Source: Orobanche coerulescens (lineage: Eukaryota; Streptophyta; Magnoliopsida; Lamiales; Orobanchaceae). Taken from it: a stretch of 64,000 bases of DNA. Shown here piece by piece: positions 1 through 10,803 of the stretch. Each line of letters opens with the position of its first letter. Position 1 is the first letter of the stretch. Where the stretch lies: the NCBI GenBank assembly GCA_033398695.1, contig CM065817.1:63662001-63726000 (forward strand), read 5' to 3'. The position numbers were made by a program, and so were the translations under genes. The notes below the pieces were generated by a model. That model was not told the DNA's origin, did no database searches, and saw only the letters and a list, made by a program, of their open reading frames with translations.

Positions 1-1147
1 TTTATACGTATACTGGTATTCACGACAGAATGGTTATTGAATTATCCCAATCATTCATTCTCAGTCGGGGTACAGTGTAGGCCACCAGGCTGGCTAGGTG
101 GTGCTACTACTCTTTGGTTCCTCCCATTGCTGACTGAGACGGACCTACCGAGTCGCGCATTAGGATTGACGACGGAATGAATTAAGCTAATTCTCTCATT
201 ATGAATATTAGATATTGGATATCTAATTTGGGACATTGGATGTTTAAATCGATTTATCGGATAAATTGATTTACGGCTTAATGGATTAAATATATCACTG
301 GGTGATTAATTTAATTCATGAATATAATTATTTCTTTGAGAAATTAATTATGTTATTTTGTATTTGATATGTTTAATTAATTGGATTAATTAATCGATAC
401 AAATACATCGGAACGGAATTGTAGTTTATCTGTTTGGACTCACGGGAGTCCGAAACGAACCGAACTCGTCCGTTTTTGCATAATAGCCGCCCCCCTTTGT
501 TTCCACTCACTTTCCTCTTGTCTTGTTGCTTTCATTTTATATGAAAGAACATGACATTGTGGGGTTTAAAATAATGTGGCATTATTTGTATTATTGAAGT
601 GAGAGTTGAATAAAGGGAAGAAGATATCTCATTTCACATGCACCTTTTGATTCCAAGCAACTTTTGCTTCCTACGTGAGTGAGATTAAGAGAGAGAGAGA
701 AAAACCATTTTCTCAATTATCTTCATCTTCTTCATTCATTTTCTTCTTCATTTTCTTGGAGAAAAAAAAATTGAGAGAAAATCATATAGAGAGAGTAAGA
801 TTAAAACACTTAGAGTGTAGTAATCTTTACATATATAGCTTCATCACTTAGCTCTAGCCGTATCCTCGGGGGATAGTAAGGTGATCGTCGTTCCGGTTGT
901 TTCTCCGGCGCGTGGCAAGTAGAGACGCGGTGCTTTCGGCGTTGGATCGTTCAAGAGCTTGGGGAATAGCTCAAGAGAAGGTTACCATTTAATCAACAGA
1001 CTTCGAGGGTTAGTTTCTTACGACTCTTGCTTTTCGTTTATATATTCGTATATACGTAGCTCGATCGATCCTCGTAGGGATTCGGATAGAATTAATTTTC
1101 GTTTTACCGCTTCCGTTGGGCCTTCGTTTTAGGCACCGAATCCCAAC
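1..1147. mobile_element. Family E LTR, 3'-terminal part (E1)
   Basis: From base 1 the sequence matches 58846-59204 closely, then runs on to a terminus reading CCCAACA at 1147, which pairs with the TGTTAG start of the other copy at 58015. Joining the two copies gives an LTR of about 2 kb. It holds a GA-rich tract near 690-705 and pyrimidine-rich runs near 720-755, and no reading frame that looks real. At 1148 the sequence changes to the internal 3' region of family A, so E1 was inserted into A1. Expected TSD is CCATC (1148-1152); its partner is off-window. Superfamily not assigned: no PBS, PPT or coding region is visible. It may be a solo LTR or the end of a full element. Confidence 0.7.
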
Positions 1148-1612
1148 ACCATCTCCATGGCTGGCCTAGGTGGAAGCAGAGCTAACAAGCCGCGGGCGTG
1201 GAGTTGATTCATCCGACGCTGCCCCGCGCAAGGACTCCTCTAGACAGAGACCGCACGCCCTTCGTTTAAATACGAGGCGAGGCGCAGACTAACAGAGGAC
1301 CCTCATAATAAAGTGAGTCACGAGACACTCAATGTCTTCGCGCATCAAGACACGGTCATGGAGTCGGTCCATCGATCTCCGCGACTGTGCACGATTCCTC
1401 AAACAAGCGAAACCACCAAGTTTCCGTGGGGGATCGGCCAATGTTGTTTTTTGCATGTACAAGACCGAAAGATAGCTAGCCAATCGACCATGATAGCCCA
1501 AGTCCGAATCCCAGAGTCAGCTCAGCAAGATCGCCCGTCCTCATCTTACACGATCGCCAGAAAGAACCACCTCGCCCCATGTATTCAACATAGGAGCAAG
1601 CTGGGGGGCAAT
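1148..1612 (+). mobile_element. Family A element A1, internal 3' end
   Basis: Homologous to the region between the gag stop and the 3' LTR in A4 (about 54925-55389) and, reversed, in A2 and A3. It carries the block around CCCTTCGTTTAAATACGAGG (1259-1278) and ends in a polypurine tract GCTGGGGGGCAAT just before the LTR. The gag and 5' LTR of this copy lie beyond the left edge, past the E1 insertion. Non-coding. Confidence 0.85.
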
Positions 1613-2840
1613 TGTTGTGTCAAGAATTAACACTCTCCGACCGGCGATCGCCTCGGAGATCGGGCGACCAAGTCACTGCCGAGCGGCCGAGGCAGAACTG
1701 CCGATCAGCGACCAGGTGGCCAGGCCTTAACCCAGCGGACGAGCTAAATCGGCCAACCGAAGGTCCCAGGACAAGTCCCGGTGCCGAGCGATCGACCTCA
1801 GATACGATCGTCACTCGGTACTCGGCAACCGACTCCTGGCGACCGACAAGCGGGCGATCCTCTCCCGGCTTCTGCCGACCGACCCTTGGTGACCGACCGA
1901 ATGCCGACCCTCAGCAGCTGGCCGATGGCGACCTCTGATGACCAGCTAGAGACGACCGCCTCATGTCGATCAGCGCCGATGGCCATCCAGTCGGCAAAGG
2001 CCGAGCCTCAAGACTGGCACCACGTGCAAGGGCCGATACAAGATCCGCGAATCACGGGTCATTGACCACAGCCTGGCAGAATCTTTCCACCAGCCGACAA
2101 GCCGCCGAAAGCTGTCAGTAGGGACGCATGTGACAATTGATTCCGCCGAAAGCTGTCAGTAGGGCCGCATGTGACTGACTCCGGACGCGTGCTGACTCCC
2201 CATTGGACCGCCCAGCTGGCGCCGGCACCTACCTTGGACTTTAGCCCAACAGCCCGGGTGATCGCCCCATTATAATATTGGCCGGCGGACGATCGCCCCA
2301 TTATTATAATGGCCGGAAGGCGATCGCCCACCAAAGGAGAGGACCCGGCTGCCACTATAAATACAAGGCACCCTGCACTCGGCCAAGGGTCTGCATTATC
2401 GCGATTTCAGCACATTAGACCGAGATTCTGACTCTCTAAACACTCCCCAGCAATATTGTGATTTCAGCACTCTCTGCACTCGCCGGAATTCCCCAGCACT
2501 TGGCTATCTCCAACTCTTGGCAACAGCTATCATTCGGTCTTACTTCTCCCGGCCTCTCTCACCAGGAAGACGATCGGCGGGGATGAAGAACACCGAGCTT
2601 CGCTCAAGAGCCGGATTAACAGAGTCTTTTTACACTCATTGTATCTAGATTTCTCACATTAATACTTGTATCCACGAATATTTGTATTAATAACATCTCG
2701 CGAGAGCATTCAAGCCCGGACCTAACAAACCCGGCAAATCTTGTATTATTTATCTTCTCTCGGAAGTGCTCCCGCAATTGTTGTTTGTTATCCGTCTCCA
2801 GCAGTATTTAATCTTCGGATAGATATTTTGGGCAACAACA
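1613..2840 (+). mobile_element. Family A 3' LTR of A1
   Basis: LTR of 1228 bp, starting TGTTGTGTCAAGAATTAACA and ending GGGCAACAACA (inverted ends TGTTGT/ACAACA). Visible parts: a roughly 43-bp direct duplication around GCCGAAAGCTGTCAGTAGG (2103 and 2145), paired CGATCGCCCCATTAT blocks (2262-2305), and a TATA box TATAAATA at 2356-2363. Downstream of the TATA box this copy differs from A4 and carries two similar blocks ending GATTTCAGCAC (about 2403 and 2460). The right flank is D LTR sequence starting CACAT, the expected TSD. Confidence 0.9.
2356..2363 (+). promoter_or_regulatory. TATA box of A1 LTR
   Basis: TATAAATA in the context CACTATAAATACAAGG. The same box is at 52774-52781 and 56134-56141 in A4. 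It marks the U3 promoter of family A. Confidence 0.65.
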
Positions 2841-3982
2841 CACATAAAACATTCTTATCTGTGTGAGACTCGTCTCGGCTTTCTTTCATTCTTTCGACCC
2901 CTCACGGGTCGTCATGTTACACGACACAATGATGACCGTAACATATTAAAACAGTATAACCTCACCTCGTTTGCTGAAATCTTGAAATATCTTCCTTTGA
3001 ATTTGGCTCGGTTGTCCTTCTTGGATCCCGGATACGCTTCTCCTAGCACTTGAAAATACTTTTTCATATTTCCGGTCATAAATTCTTGATATAAAATCTG
3101 AAATCTCTTTGAGGACTTTTATCAAACACCTTTGAAAAACTGTCAGATTTGAGCTGTCTATTTTATCGGGATTTTTAAGGCCTTTTTATTTTTTGTAATA
3201 GAAATATGTTACGTACGTTTTAAACTAGAGGTTCATAGGTTCAAAATGATATATTATATATCCAAAAATACGTCGGGTAACATGTATAAATAGGGGCTCA
3301 AATTCGGTTGAAAATCAACCTTACCCGGACAGCTGGAAGCATTATCCGGACAGCTGGAAGCCTTATCCGGACAGCTGGCCGAGAAGCTTCTGTCGGTCGT
3401 GACCGACCTTTTCCGGACAGCTGGCCGAGAAGCTTCTGTCGGTCGCGACCGACCTTATCCGGACACCTGACCGAGAAGCTTCTGTCGGTCGTGACCGACC
3501 TTATCCGGACAGCTGGACAGCCTTATCCGGATAGTGGTCGAGAAGCTTACGTGGCCGTGGCACGGTGTCCGTAGGCATGTCCGTGGTGGCCGTGAGATGT
3601 CGGCCAACTTGGCTCACCTGTTCGACCCCTTCCCGATGTCCAAATTCGATTTTCCGATCTGTTAGGACTCGTCGGAGTTAAATCTTGATATGCTCGAGCG
3701 GATTTTCGATAATATTAAATTAATAATTTAATATTATTTTTGCAATATAAGTGTTCTGTAATGAAATTTTATCGTATCAAAATCGTCGGAACTTTTCGAA
3801 ATCACTTTCATAAATTCTAAAAATGATCCTTATAATTCATTTTGAAATCTTTTCCTTTTAAGTCCTTCATTTTATGCTAGGAACGTATCGGTCCAAGTAT
3901 CAGACAACCTATAAATATTAAAATCAAAATCCATGATCGTTAGCAAAATAAATAGTATTTAAATAAGTATTGGGGCGTTACA
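2841..3982 (-). mobile_element. D LTR0, element-5' portion
   Basis: Partial D LTR: its left part was separated by A1 and is off-window. It ends GGGGCGTTACA at 3982. It contains the TATA region (TATAAATA on the plus strand near 3290) and the tandem-repeat block 3321-3605. The last repeats are altered: short losses at the CTGTCGG and CCGG motifs. Confidence 0.88.
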
Positions 3983-4270
3983 ATCCTCCCCCCTTTAAAA
4001 AATTTCGTCCTCGAAATTGAGTTTCGTAAAGAACTTTAAAAATCTATATAAAATCTTGTATGAGTATTTTCATCAATAACTTTAAAAATATCGTGCCAGC
4101 AAAAACATCACTTTGAAACCTTTCTTTGAAATCATATTTTGTTCCTTTAGGATAACATTTAAACTTTTACATATCTTTTGCCGACACAATCATTCTATAC
4201 TCATACCGAAATTTTAAGTCTTCATAAAAGAGTGAATGCTTGAAAACATTACCTCGGAGTCGACGTTGGG
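3983..4270 (-). mobile_element. D internal segment 0, PPT side (split by C1)
   Basis: Begins with the reversed polypurine tract (ATCCTCCCCCCTTTAAAAAA), followed by the hairpin AATTTCG-TCCT-CGAAATT. It stops at TTGGG (4266-4270), the left TSD copy of C1, and resumes at 17236. Non-coding. Confidence 0.9.
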
Positions 4271-4629
4271 TGTAACACCCCCAATCCGCTCAGGGATATT
4301 ACACGCCGTAGAACCTTTCCTCAAGGATCTACCAGGCTGGTAACAACAAACGAACAAACTCGACAATGCCTTTAAGGCTAAAAAGACTCAGTAGACCGAT
4401 TTGGCCTTTCAATAAATACATACAACTCAATTACAATACATGCCCACACAGGGGTCGAATACAACACACTCCCGTACAACGGGGAAAGAAAACTGCAGCG
4501 GAAATAAAACACAACTAAACCAATAACATCATACGGGTCCTCGTGTGATTAGTATCGTTCATCTTTCATCATCCTTCGTGCCGACCCTGTGCTATGCTCC
4601 AAAACCTGAATGCAAAAATAGACATCCAC

Positions 4630-4672
4630 CCCCCGAATACTCGGGGGTTAGCAAAACTCCACTGTTTTGCTA
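4630..4672 (-). other. Twin perfect hairpins in the C LTR
   Basis: CCCCCGA-ATAC-TCGGGGG (4630-4647), one spacer base, then TAGCAAAAC-TCCACT-GTTTTGCTA (4649-4672). Both stems are perfect (7 and 9 bp) and both occur unchanged in the other LTR at 14783-14825. In the minus orientation they lie about 360-400 nt from the LTR 3' end, so they would be in the R-U5 leader RNA. Function unknown. Confidence 0.7.
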
Positions 4673-5029
4673 GTGCAAGACAAAGTGCAAATACGAGCCA
4701 TACAATTCACATTTCACAAATAACAATAACCAGGAATCCTTAAAAATCCAAACGTGACGAAAAGTACTTCCCGAGGCAAGAGTTTGGTAAAACATTCTAA
4801 GACCGAAAGGTCACAAATCAAGGGAAAACAATTTATAAAGCAGTTTAAATTGCCATCGAGAGTTTTAATAGGAAACAATTTAGGATTACCGAATCCTTCG
4901 CATTCCAAAAATCAACAGGGTCACAGCCCAAAGGTTTTGTTTTCGCAAATAAAACCAACCATAATACACAAGGTTAAAACCCACGTCATGCGTCCTCGAC
5001 GGACATAAAATACACACACACCCGTGAAG

Positions 5030-5640
5030 TTTCACTCGTGAATCCAGGTCGAAGCCAATGGAATTCCCTCCGTGGCCCCGTCGAACCCTCCCGAGGTGAG
5101 CAAACACATTCACAAAACATAAGCAACCGCACTCGTGAATCCAGGGCTATACCATTGGACTCCCTCCGTGATCCCATCGGACCCTCCCGAGGTGAGCGAA
5201 AAACAATCACAAAATATATACACGTAGCGGTGAAGTTTCACTCGTGAACCCAGGTCGAAGCCATTGGAATTCCCTCCGTGGTCCCGTCGAACCCTCCCAA
5301 GGTGAGCAAACACATTCACAAAACACGTACTCACATCGCCTAGGACCGGGACGAAGCCACAAATCCCACTCCGTGATCCCGTCGGACCCTCCCGAGCTGG
5401 CTAGCGAAATACTCAAGCACCACACGTCACCTAGGACCGGGACGAAGCCATGAATCCCACTCGAGGCCTCGAAGGACCCTCCCGAGCTGGCTAGCGAATC
5501 AATCATGCACAAATAACATATCACAAAACAACACAAGCACCACACGTCGCCTAGGACCGGGACGAAGCCACGAAACCCACTCGAGGCCTCGAAGGACCCT
5601 CCCGAGCTGGCTAGCGAATCAAACTCAAGCACGAGTAACA
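5030..5640. repeat. Tandem repeats inside C left LTR
   Basis: About six imperfect units of 85-110 bp. Each has a GGxCGAAGCCA core, a CTCCGTG or CGAGGCCTCGAAGG section, then CCCTCCCGAGGTGAGC or CCCTCCCGAGCTGGCTAGCG. Two unit types are visible: three early units ending in GGTGAGC and three later ones starting CCTAGGACCGGGACG. Frames across this block are translation artefacts of the repeat. Confidence 0.8.
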
Positions 5641-6263
5641 TATCACACCAATCACAAAACACACGCGTTTTGAAAGCAAGCCTTTAACAAGGCTAAACCG
5701 AATCTTTCGAAAGTTCAATTCAAACGACAAAACAACCACATTTGGACGATCACTAATTATCATATCCACAAAACAAGAATTATATGAACAAGGTACTTGC
5801 CTCAAAATCGGCACGCAAGTATCCCGACGAACACGGCTCAACCGGAAAGCTTTGAAATGCCCGATGCTATCGAAACGGAAGACGACGACGAACGAAAGGG
5901 TTCAACGCGGTTTCTTCGCAAGAAACACGACCCTAACATCATACAATCAATAAATCATCGATCATACGAGGAAGAATAATCGTAGAACGCCCGAAAACCC
6001 CTCTAAGACATTTTACCGGACACCTTCAAGGCGTCGGTCAAGAACTCGACCCAAACAACGAATCGATACGGTCCAACCATGGAATAATAAAGGAAATGAT
6101 ATAATACATCTAAATATTCATCAATACATCATAATCCTAAGTTAAATCGGATTAAACGGATGAAAACAACCAAAACACCCAATTTCCCCAAAACTAGATT
6201 TCTAGGAAATCTGACCTGATTCGGTAGATCGGAGGATGTTATAGGACGGATGATTGATGATAT

Positions 6264-7426
6264 TGTTGTTGCCCAAAATATCTATCCGAAGATTAAATAC
6301 TGCTGGAGACGGACAACAAACAACAATTGCGGGAGCACTTGCGAGAGAAGATAAATAAAACAAGATTTGCCGGGTTTGTTAGGCCCGGGCTTGAATGCTC
6401 TCGCGAGATGTTATTAATACAAATATTCGTGGATACAAGTATTAATGAGAGAAATCTAAATACAATGAGTGTAAAAAGACTCTGTTAATCCGGCTCTTGA
6501 GCGAAGCTAGGTGTTCTTCGTCCCTGCCGATCGTCTGCCTGATGGGAGAGGCCGGGAGAAGTAAGTACCGAAAGATAGCTGTTGCCAAGAGTTGGAGAAA
6601 GCCAAGTGTTATGTGTTTTGCTTCTGTATGGTGTGTGAAATGCGAGAATGCCCGAGAGAGAATCCAAGTGCAGGCTGCCTTCTTTATATAGGGGTTGAGG
6701 TGCCTTGTCTCCTAGTGGGCGATCGCCTTACGGCCATTAATGTAATGGGGCGATCGTCCTAGAGGTCACATGGGCTGTCTGCCAAAAGTCTAAGGCTACA
6801 GCTGGTAGCCAGCTGTGCGGTCCAATGAGGAGCCAGCACGCGTCCGGAAGTACTGTCACAGGAGGTCCCACTTTGTTACTTTCGGCGGACTTTGTCAGTA
6901 GGCAAGGTAGGTGACAGGCTGTGGTCACCGGCCTTGTCCGTCGCCTCCTTTGCAGTGTCTCGCGGCCCTGTTGGTAGGTGAGGTAGGTGACAGTTTGTCG
7001 GCGCCTTTGCGGATCTCGCACGTGGGTGCCGCCCTGTGGCTCGGCCTTGGCCGACCTGGATGGCCATCGCCCAGTTGTCATGATGCGGTCATCTTTAGCC
7101 GACACCGAGGATCGTCTCGCCACTACTAAGGGTCGGCACTGGTCGGTCACCAAGGGTCGGTCGGCAGATGCCGAGAGAGGATCGTCCGTTAGTCGATCGC
7201 CAGGAGTCGGTCGCCGAGTACCGAGAGGCGATCGTATCTGAGGTCGATCGCTCGGCACCGGGACTTGTCCCGGGACCTTCGGTTGGCCGATATAGCTTGT
7301 CCGCTGGGTTAAGGCTCGGCCGCCTGGTCGCTGATCGGCAGATCTGCCTTAGCCGCTCGGCAGTGACTCGGTCGCCCGACCTCCTAGGCGATCGCCGGTC
7401 GGAAGGTGTTAATTCTTGACACAACA
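6264..7426 (-). mobile_element. A2 left (3') LTR
   Basis: 1163 bp, starting TGTTGTTGCCC and ending TTGACACAACA. The minus-strand TATA box TATATAAA lies near 6684-6691. Small indels against the partner LTR cluster between about 6940 and 7130. Confidence 0.92.
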
Positions 7427-7440
7427 ATTGCCCCCCAGCT
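7427..7440 (-). other. A2 polypurine tract
   Basis: ATTGCCCCCCAGCT on the plus strand, i.e. a G-rich polypurine run read on the minus strand, directly beside the 3' LTR. It is the expected primer for plus-strand DNA synthesis. Confidence 0.75.
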
Positions 7441-8089
7441 TGCTCCTATGTTGAAGACATGGGGCGAGGTGGTTCTTGCTGGCGATCGTGTAAGGATGAG
7501 GACGGGCGATCTGAGCTGACTTAGGATTCGGACTTGGGCTATCATGGTCGATTGGCTAGCTATCTTTCGGTCTTGTACCTGCAAAAACAACATTGGCCGA
7601 TCCCCCACAGAAACTTGGTGGTTTCGCTTTTTTGAGGAATCGTGCACAGTCGCGGAGATCGATGGACCGACTCCATGACCGTGTCTTGGTGCGCGAAGAC
7701 ATTGAGTGTCTCGTGACTCACTTTATTATGAGGGTCCTCTGTTAGGCTGCGCCTCGCCTCGTATTTAAACGAAGGGCGTGCGGTCTCGGTCTAGAGGAGT
7801 CCTTGCGCGGGGCAGCGTCGGATGAATCAACTCCGCGCCCGTGGCGTGTTAGCTCTGCTTCCACCTCGGCCAGCCATGGAGATGGCCGACCTCGACGATG
7901 TACGTTGAGACGGGGTTGTGGCATGTGTCCACTGATTAATGTTGGAGAGCCCTCAGACTACGCCCACCTCGTATTTAAACGAAGGGCGGGCGATCTCGGC
8001 CGAGAGGGACCTTGCACGGACGAAGCAGCCGGTTCCATCGACTGCCAGGGCCATGGCTCTATGATGTGTGGTGGAGGCGATCTTATACC

Positions 8090-8281
8090 TTAGTCCGTCA
8101 TGTTAGATGCTGGACTGTAGAGGGCGATCGTGTCCTCCGGGTTGCTGATGATGTAGCGTGATGATCGGCGATCGGGCTGGAAGACTGGCGATCGTCGCTC
8201 GGCTGCCGATCGCTTTATTCGTAGGTCGATGTCGGCGATCGGGCGGGAGATCGTTGTCTGGGCGCCGATCGCGCTGCTCAC
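8090..8281 (-). CDS. Gag C-terminal segment of A2 in the -1 frame
   Basis: A 63-residue frame overlapping the end of the gag frame by a few bases. It contains ERRSPVFQPDRR and NPEDTIALYSP, clearly related to the in-frame Gag tail of A4 (ERRPPVFQP..., EPEDSLTAYSLS). It is therefore the former Gag C-terminus, separated from the main frame by an indel shared with A3 (47916-48107). No slippery heptamer is visible at the junction, so programmed -1 frameshifting is not supported; an ancestral indel is the simpler reading. Confidence 0.45.
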   Translation of the reverse strand: MSSAIGAQTTISRPIADIDLRIKRSAAERRSPVFQPDRRSSRYIISNPEDTIALYSPASNMTD

Positions 8282-9502
8282 AGGCTAAGAAGGAACCTTT
8301 GCCTGGCCAGAAAATCTGCGGCTCTAGCCCGGAAGGCTGCGTAGGTTGTAGGTTGGGTCTTCGTGAGATGCCTGAACATAGGCGAAAAACCCTGAAATCC
8401 TCCTAGGACCGCGTAGAGGGCGGTCTCATCGCTTATGGGCTCGCCGTTGAGGATGATTACGTCTACCCGGTCGATGTAATCCGAGTCGGGCTCTTCTTCT
8501 CCCTGCTTGATTTGCATCATGCGAAGGGGACCTTCGGGTCGGACGACCCTGGTGGCGAAGTACTCCGTGAAGATGTGCGCCAGCTGGTTAAAAGAACCAA
8601 TGGACCGAGGCGGCAACTAGGCGTACCACCTGTGGGCGAGATCGTACAGCGTCAGGGGGAACATTCGGCACCTGGTCGCGTCAGATGCCCCACACCCGGT
8701 CATGTAGATGTTAAACTTCCTCAGGTGCATCTGGGGGTCCGATCGCCCCTCGTACACGGGTGTTTGCGGGGGAGCGATCTTGTGCTGCACGGGGGCGAGC
8801 TCAATGTCGATCGTGAGCGGCTCGCTTGGCCCGACGATCGTCTTCTTGGCGCCTGCCCTGGATTCCAGGAGCACCTTCATGTCGTCGAGTTGACGTTGCA
8901 TCGCAGCCATCGCCGTGGCTTGGTCGCTTGCAGATCGGCTTTGGGAGCAGGAGCCGAGGCGATCGTGTACCGATCTCCGGGCTCCGCTGCTGCCGGCCTC
9001 GGCAATTTGGCGAGGGGGAGCCAGACGGCTAGGCTGCCTTCTGGGAGTCGGGTAGGCCGAGCTCCTGGTGACGGACTCAAACTCCGTCGTCTCGTAGCTG
9101 GGGCCGGACTGCCCCGGTAGCCAGGTCGGGTCACTGCCCAGGCGATCGAAGACAGAGGTGCCCCGACTGGCGAGCGCCTCTTCTTGCGGACGGGAGCCTC
9201 CTGGCGATCGCTCGGTCAGCAACGCCTTGAGCTTCCGCTTGGACTTCCGGCGGACGGCTGAGGGGGTGATAGCGGGAGGCGCGTTGAGAGCACTCCGTCG
9301 CTCCTGTAGAACGGCCAGGGCCCCTTCGATCTGTTCCCTGGTTCGGAAACGATCGAGCGAGAGGCTTGGGTCGCCGTCCAGGGGCGGGATCGAGCGTCTC
9401 TGATCGCGGCGGCTGCCTTCCACCATCGGGCCGCGCTCGACCGGGACGGAACGGGGTCTCGCCGGGCCGGGCCGCCTTCTTCGACGCGGAGGCGGAAGAC
9501 AT
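8278..9502 (-). pseudogene. gag: Retrotransposon Gag (A2), frameshifted and interrupted
   Basis: The Gag start is the ATG at 9502 (MSSASASKKAA). The stretch from there to the internal MVEG methionine (9426) is 76 nt instead of the 81 nt of A3 and A5, so the first residues are out of frame. The frame then runs to a TAG at 8617-8619, where other copies have Ser in the ...HRWYxSLPPRS... motif, and continues in frame to 8278. The core GRSDPQMHLRKFNIYMTG...HRWYA plus SIGSFNQLAHIFTEYFATR is a Retrotrans_gag-type capsid domain, closest in appearance to Tat-lineage Ty3/gypsy Gag. No CCHC zinc knuckle. Gag would form the virus-like particle. A dead copy. Confidence 0.85.
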
Positions 9503-9612
9503 GATTTCTGAAGGATTTCTTTGAAGTGCAGTGAGTGTCGCTTCAAGTATCTGCCCCGAGAACAGTGAGTGTTCTTCGGGATGGTAGGTATAAAAATTCG
9601 AGGGTAGGATGC

Positions 9613-9630
9613 CCTCCTTCTAGCGCCAAT
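9613..9630 (-). other. A2 primer-binding site
   Basis: On the minus strand ATTGGCGCTAGAAGGAGG follows the 5' LTR end ACAACA directly. TGGCGC pairs with a tRNA 3' end ...GCGCCA. The exact tRNA is not identified. It differs from the Met-tRNA PBS of B, C and D. Confidence 0.65.
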
Positions 9631-10798
9631 TGTTGTTGCCCAAAATATCTATCCGAAGATTAAATACTGCTGGAGAAGGACAACAAACAACAATTGCGGG
9701 AGCACTTCCGAGAGAAGATAAATAAAACAAGATTTGCCGGGTTTGTTAGGCCCGGGATTGAATGCTCTCACGAGATGTTATTAATACAAATATTCGTGGA
9801 TACAAGTATTAATGAGAGAAATCTAAATACAATGAGTGTAAAAAGACTCTGTTAATCCGGCTCTTGAGCGAAGCTAGGTGTTCTTCGTCCCTGCCGATCG
9901 TCTGCCTGATGGGAGAGGCCGGGAGAAGTAAGTACCGAAAGATAGCTGTTGCCAAGAGTTGGAGAAAGCCAAGTGTTATGTGTTTTGCTTCTGTATGGTG
10001 TGTGAAATGCGAGAATGCCCGAGAGAGAATCCAAGTGCAGGCTGCCTTCTTTATATAGGGGTTGAGGTGCCTTGTCTCCTAGTGGGCGATCGCCTTTCGG
10101 CCATTAATGTAATGGGGCGATCGTCCTAAAGGTCACATGGGCTGTCTGCCAAAAGTCTAAGGCTACAGCTGGTAGCCAGCTGTGCGGTCCAATGAGGAGC
10201 CAGCACGCGTCCGGAAGTACTGTCACAGGAGGTCCCACTTTGTTACTTTCGGCGGACTTTGTCAGTAGGCAAGGTAGGTGACAGGCTGTGGTCACCAGTC
10301 TTGTCCGTCAGCTCCTTTTGCAGGTCTGCGGCCCTGTTGGTAGGTGAGGTAGGTGACAGGTTTGTCAGCGCCTTTTGCGGATCTGCACGTGGGTGCTGTC
10401 CTGTGGCTCGGCCTTGGCCGACTGGATGGCCATCGGCCCAGATCGTCATGATGAGGTCATCTTTAGCTGGACACCGAGGATCGTCCTCGGCCAGTCACTA
10501 AGGGTCGGCACTGGTCGGTCACCAAGGGTCGGTCGGCAGATGCCGAGAGAGGATCGTCCGTTAGTCGATCGCCAGGAGTCGGTCGCCGAGTACCGAGAGG
10601 CGATCGTATCTGAGGTCGATCGCTCGGCACCGGGACTTGTCCCGGGACCTTCGGTTAGCCGATATAGCTTGTCCGCTGGGTTAAGGCTCGGCCGCCTGGT
10701 CGCTGATCGGCAGATCTGCCTTGGCCGCTCGGCAGTGACTCGGTCGCCCGACCTCCTAGGCGATCGCCGGTCGGAAGGTGTTAATTCTTGACACAACA
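9631..10798 (-). mobile_element. A2 right (5') LTR
   Basis: 1168 bp with the same ends as the left LTR and nearly identical outside a few indel clusters, so the insertion is fairly recent. Confidence 0.92.
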
Positions 10799-10803
10799 GA
10801 TAT

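Larger units (their letters stand above)
4271..6263 (-). mobile_element. C1 left (3') LTR, part 1
   Basis: Starts TGTAACACCCCCAATCC. Contains twin hairpins (4630-4672) and a block of roughly 85-110-bp tandem repeats (about 5030-5640). Ends at GATAT (6259-6263), the left TSD of A2. Confidence 0.92.
6264..10798 (-). mobile_element. A2: gag-only LTR retrotransposon (TR-GAG type)
   Basis: A 4535-bp element with LTRs 6264-7426 and 9631-10798, TSD GATAT (6259-6263, 10799-10803). The empty site is visible at 16405-16409. Minus orientation: PBS complement CTAGCGCCAAT beside the right LTR and PPT complement ATTGCCCCCCAGC beside the left. It carries a Gag reading frame only, with a frameshift and a stop, and no protease, RT or integrase. 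Confidence 0.94.

Noticed and set aside
1..1147. Assigning family E to Ty1/copia
   Set aside because: Only LTR sequence is visible, with no PBS, PPT or pol; length and ends are not enough to assign a superfamily.
5207..5662. 151-residue minus-strand frame in the C LTR
   Set aside because: Translation of the tandem repeats (repeated SLASSGGSFEASSG); the partner LTR breaks it.
8278..8281. Programmed -1 frameshift in family A gag
   Set aside because: No X XXY YYZ heptamer or clear downstream pseudoknot at the overlap; A4 has the tail in frame, so an indel explains it.
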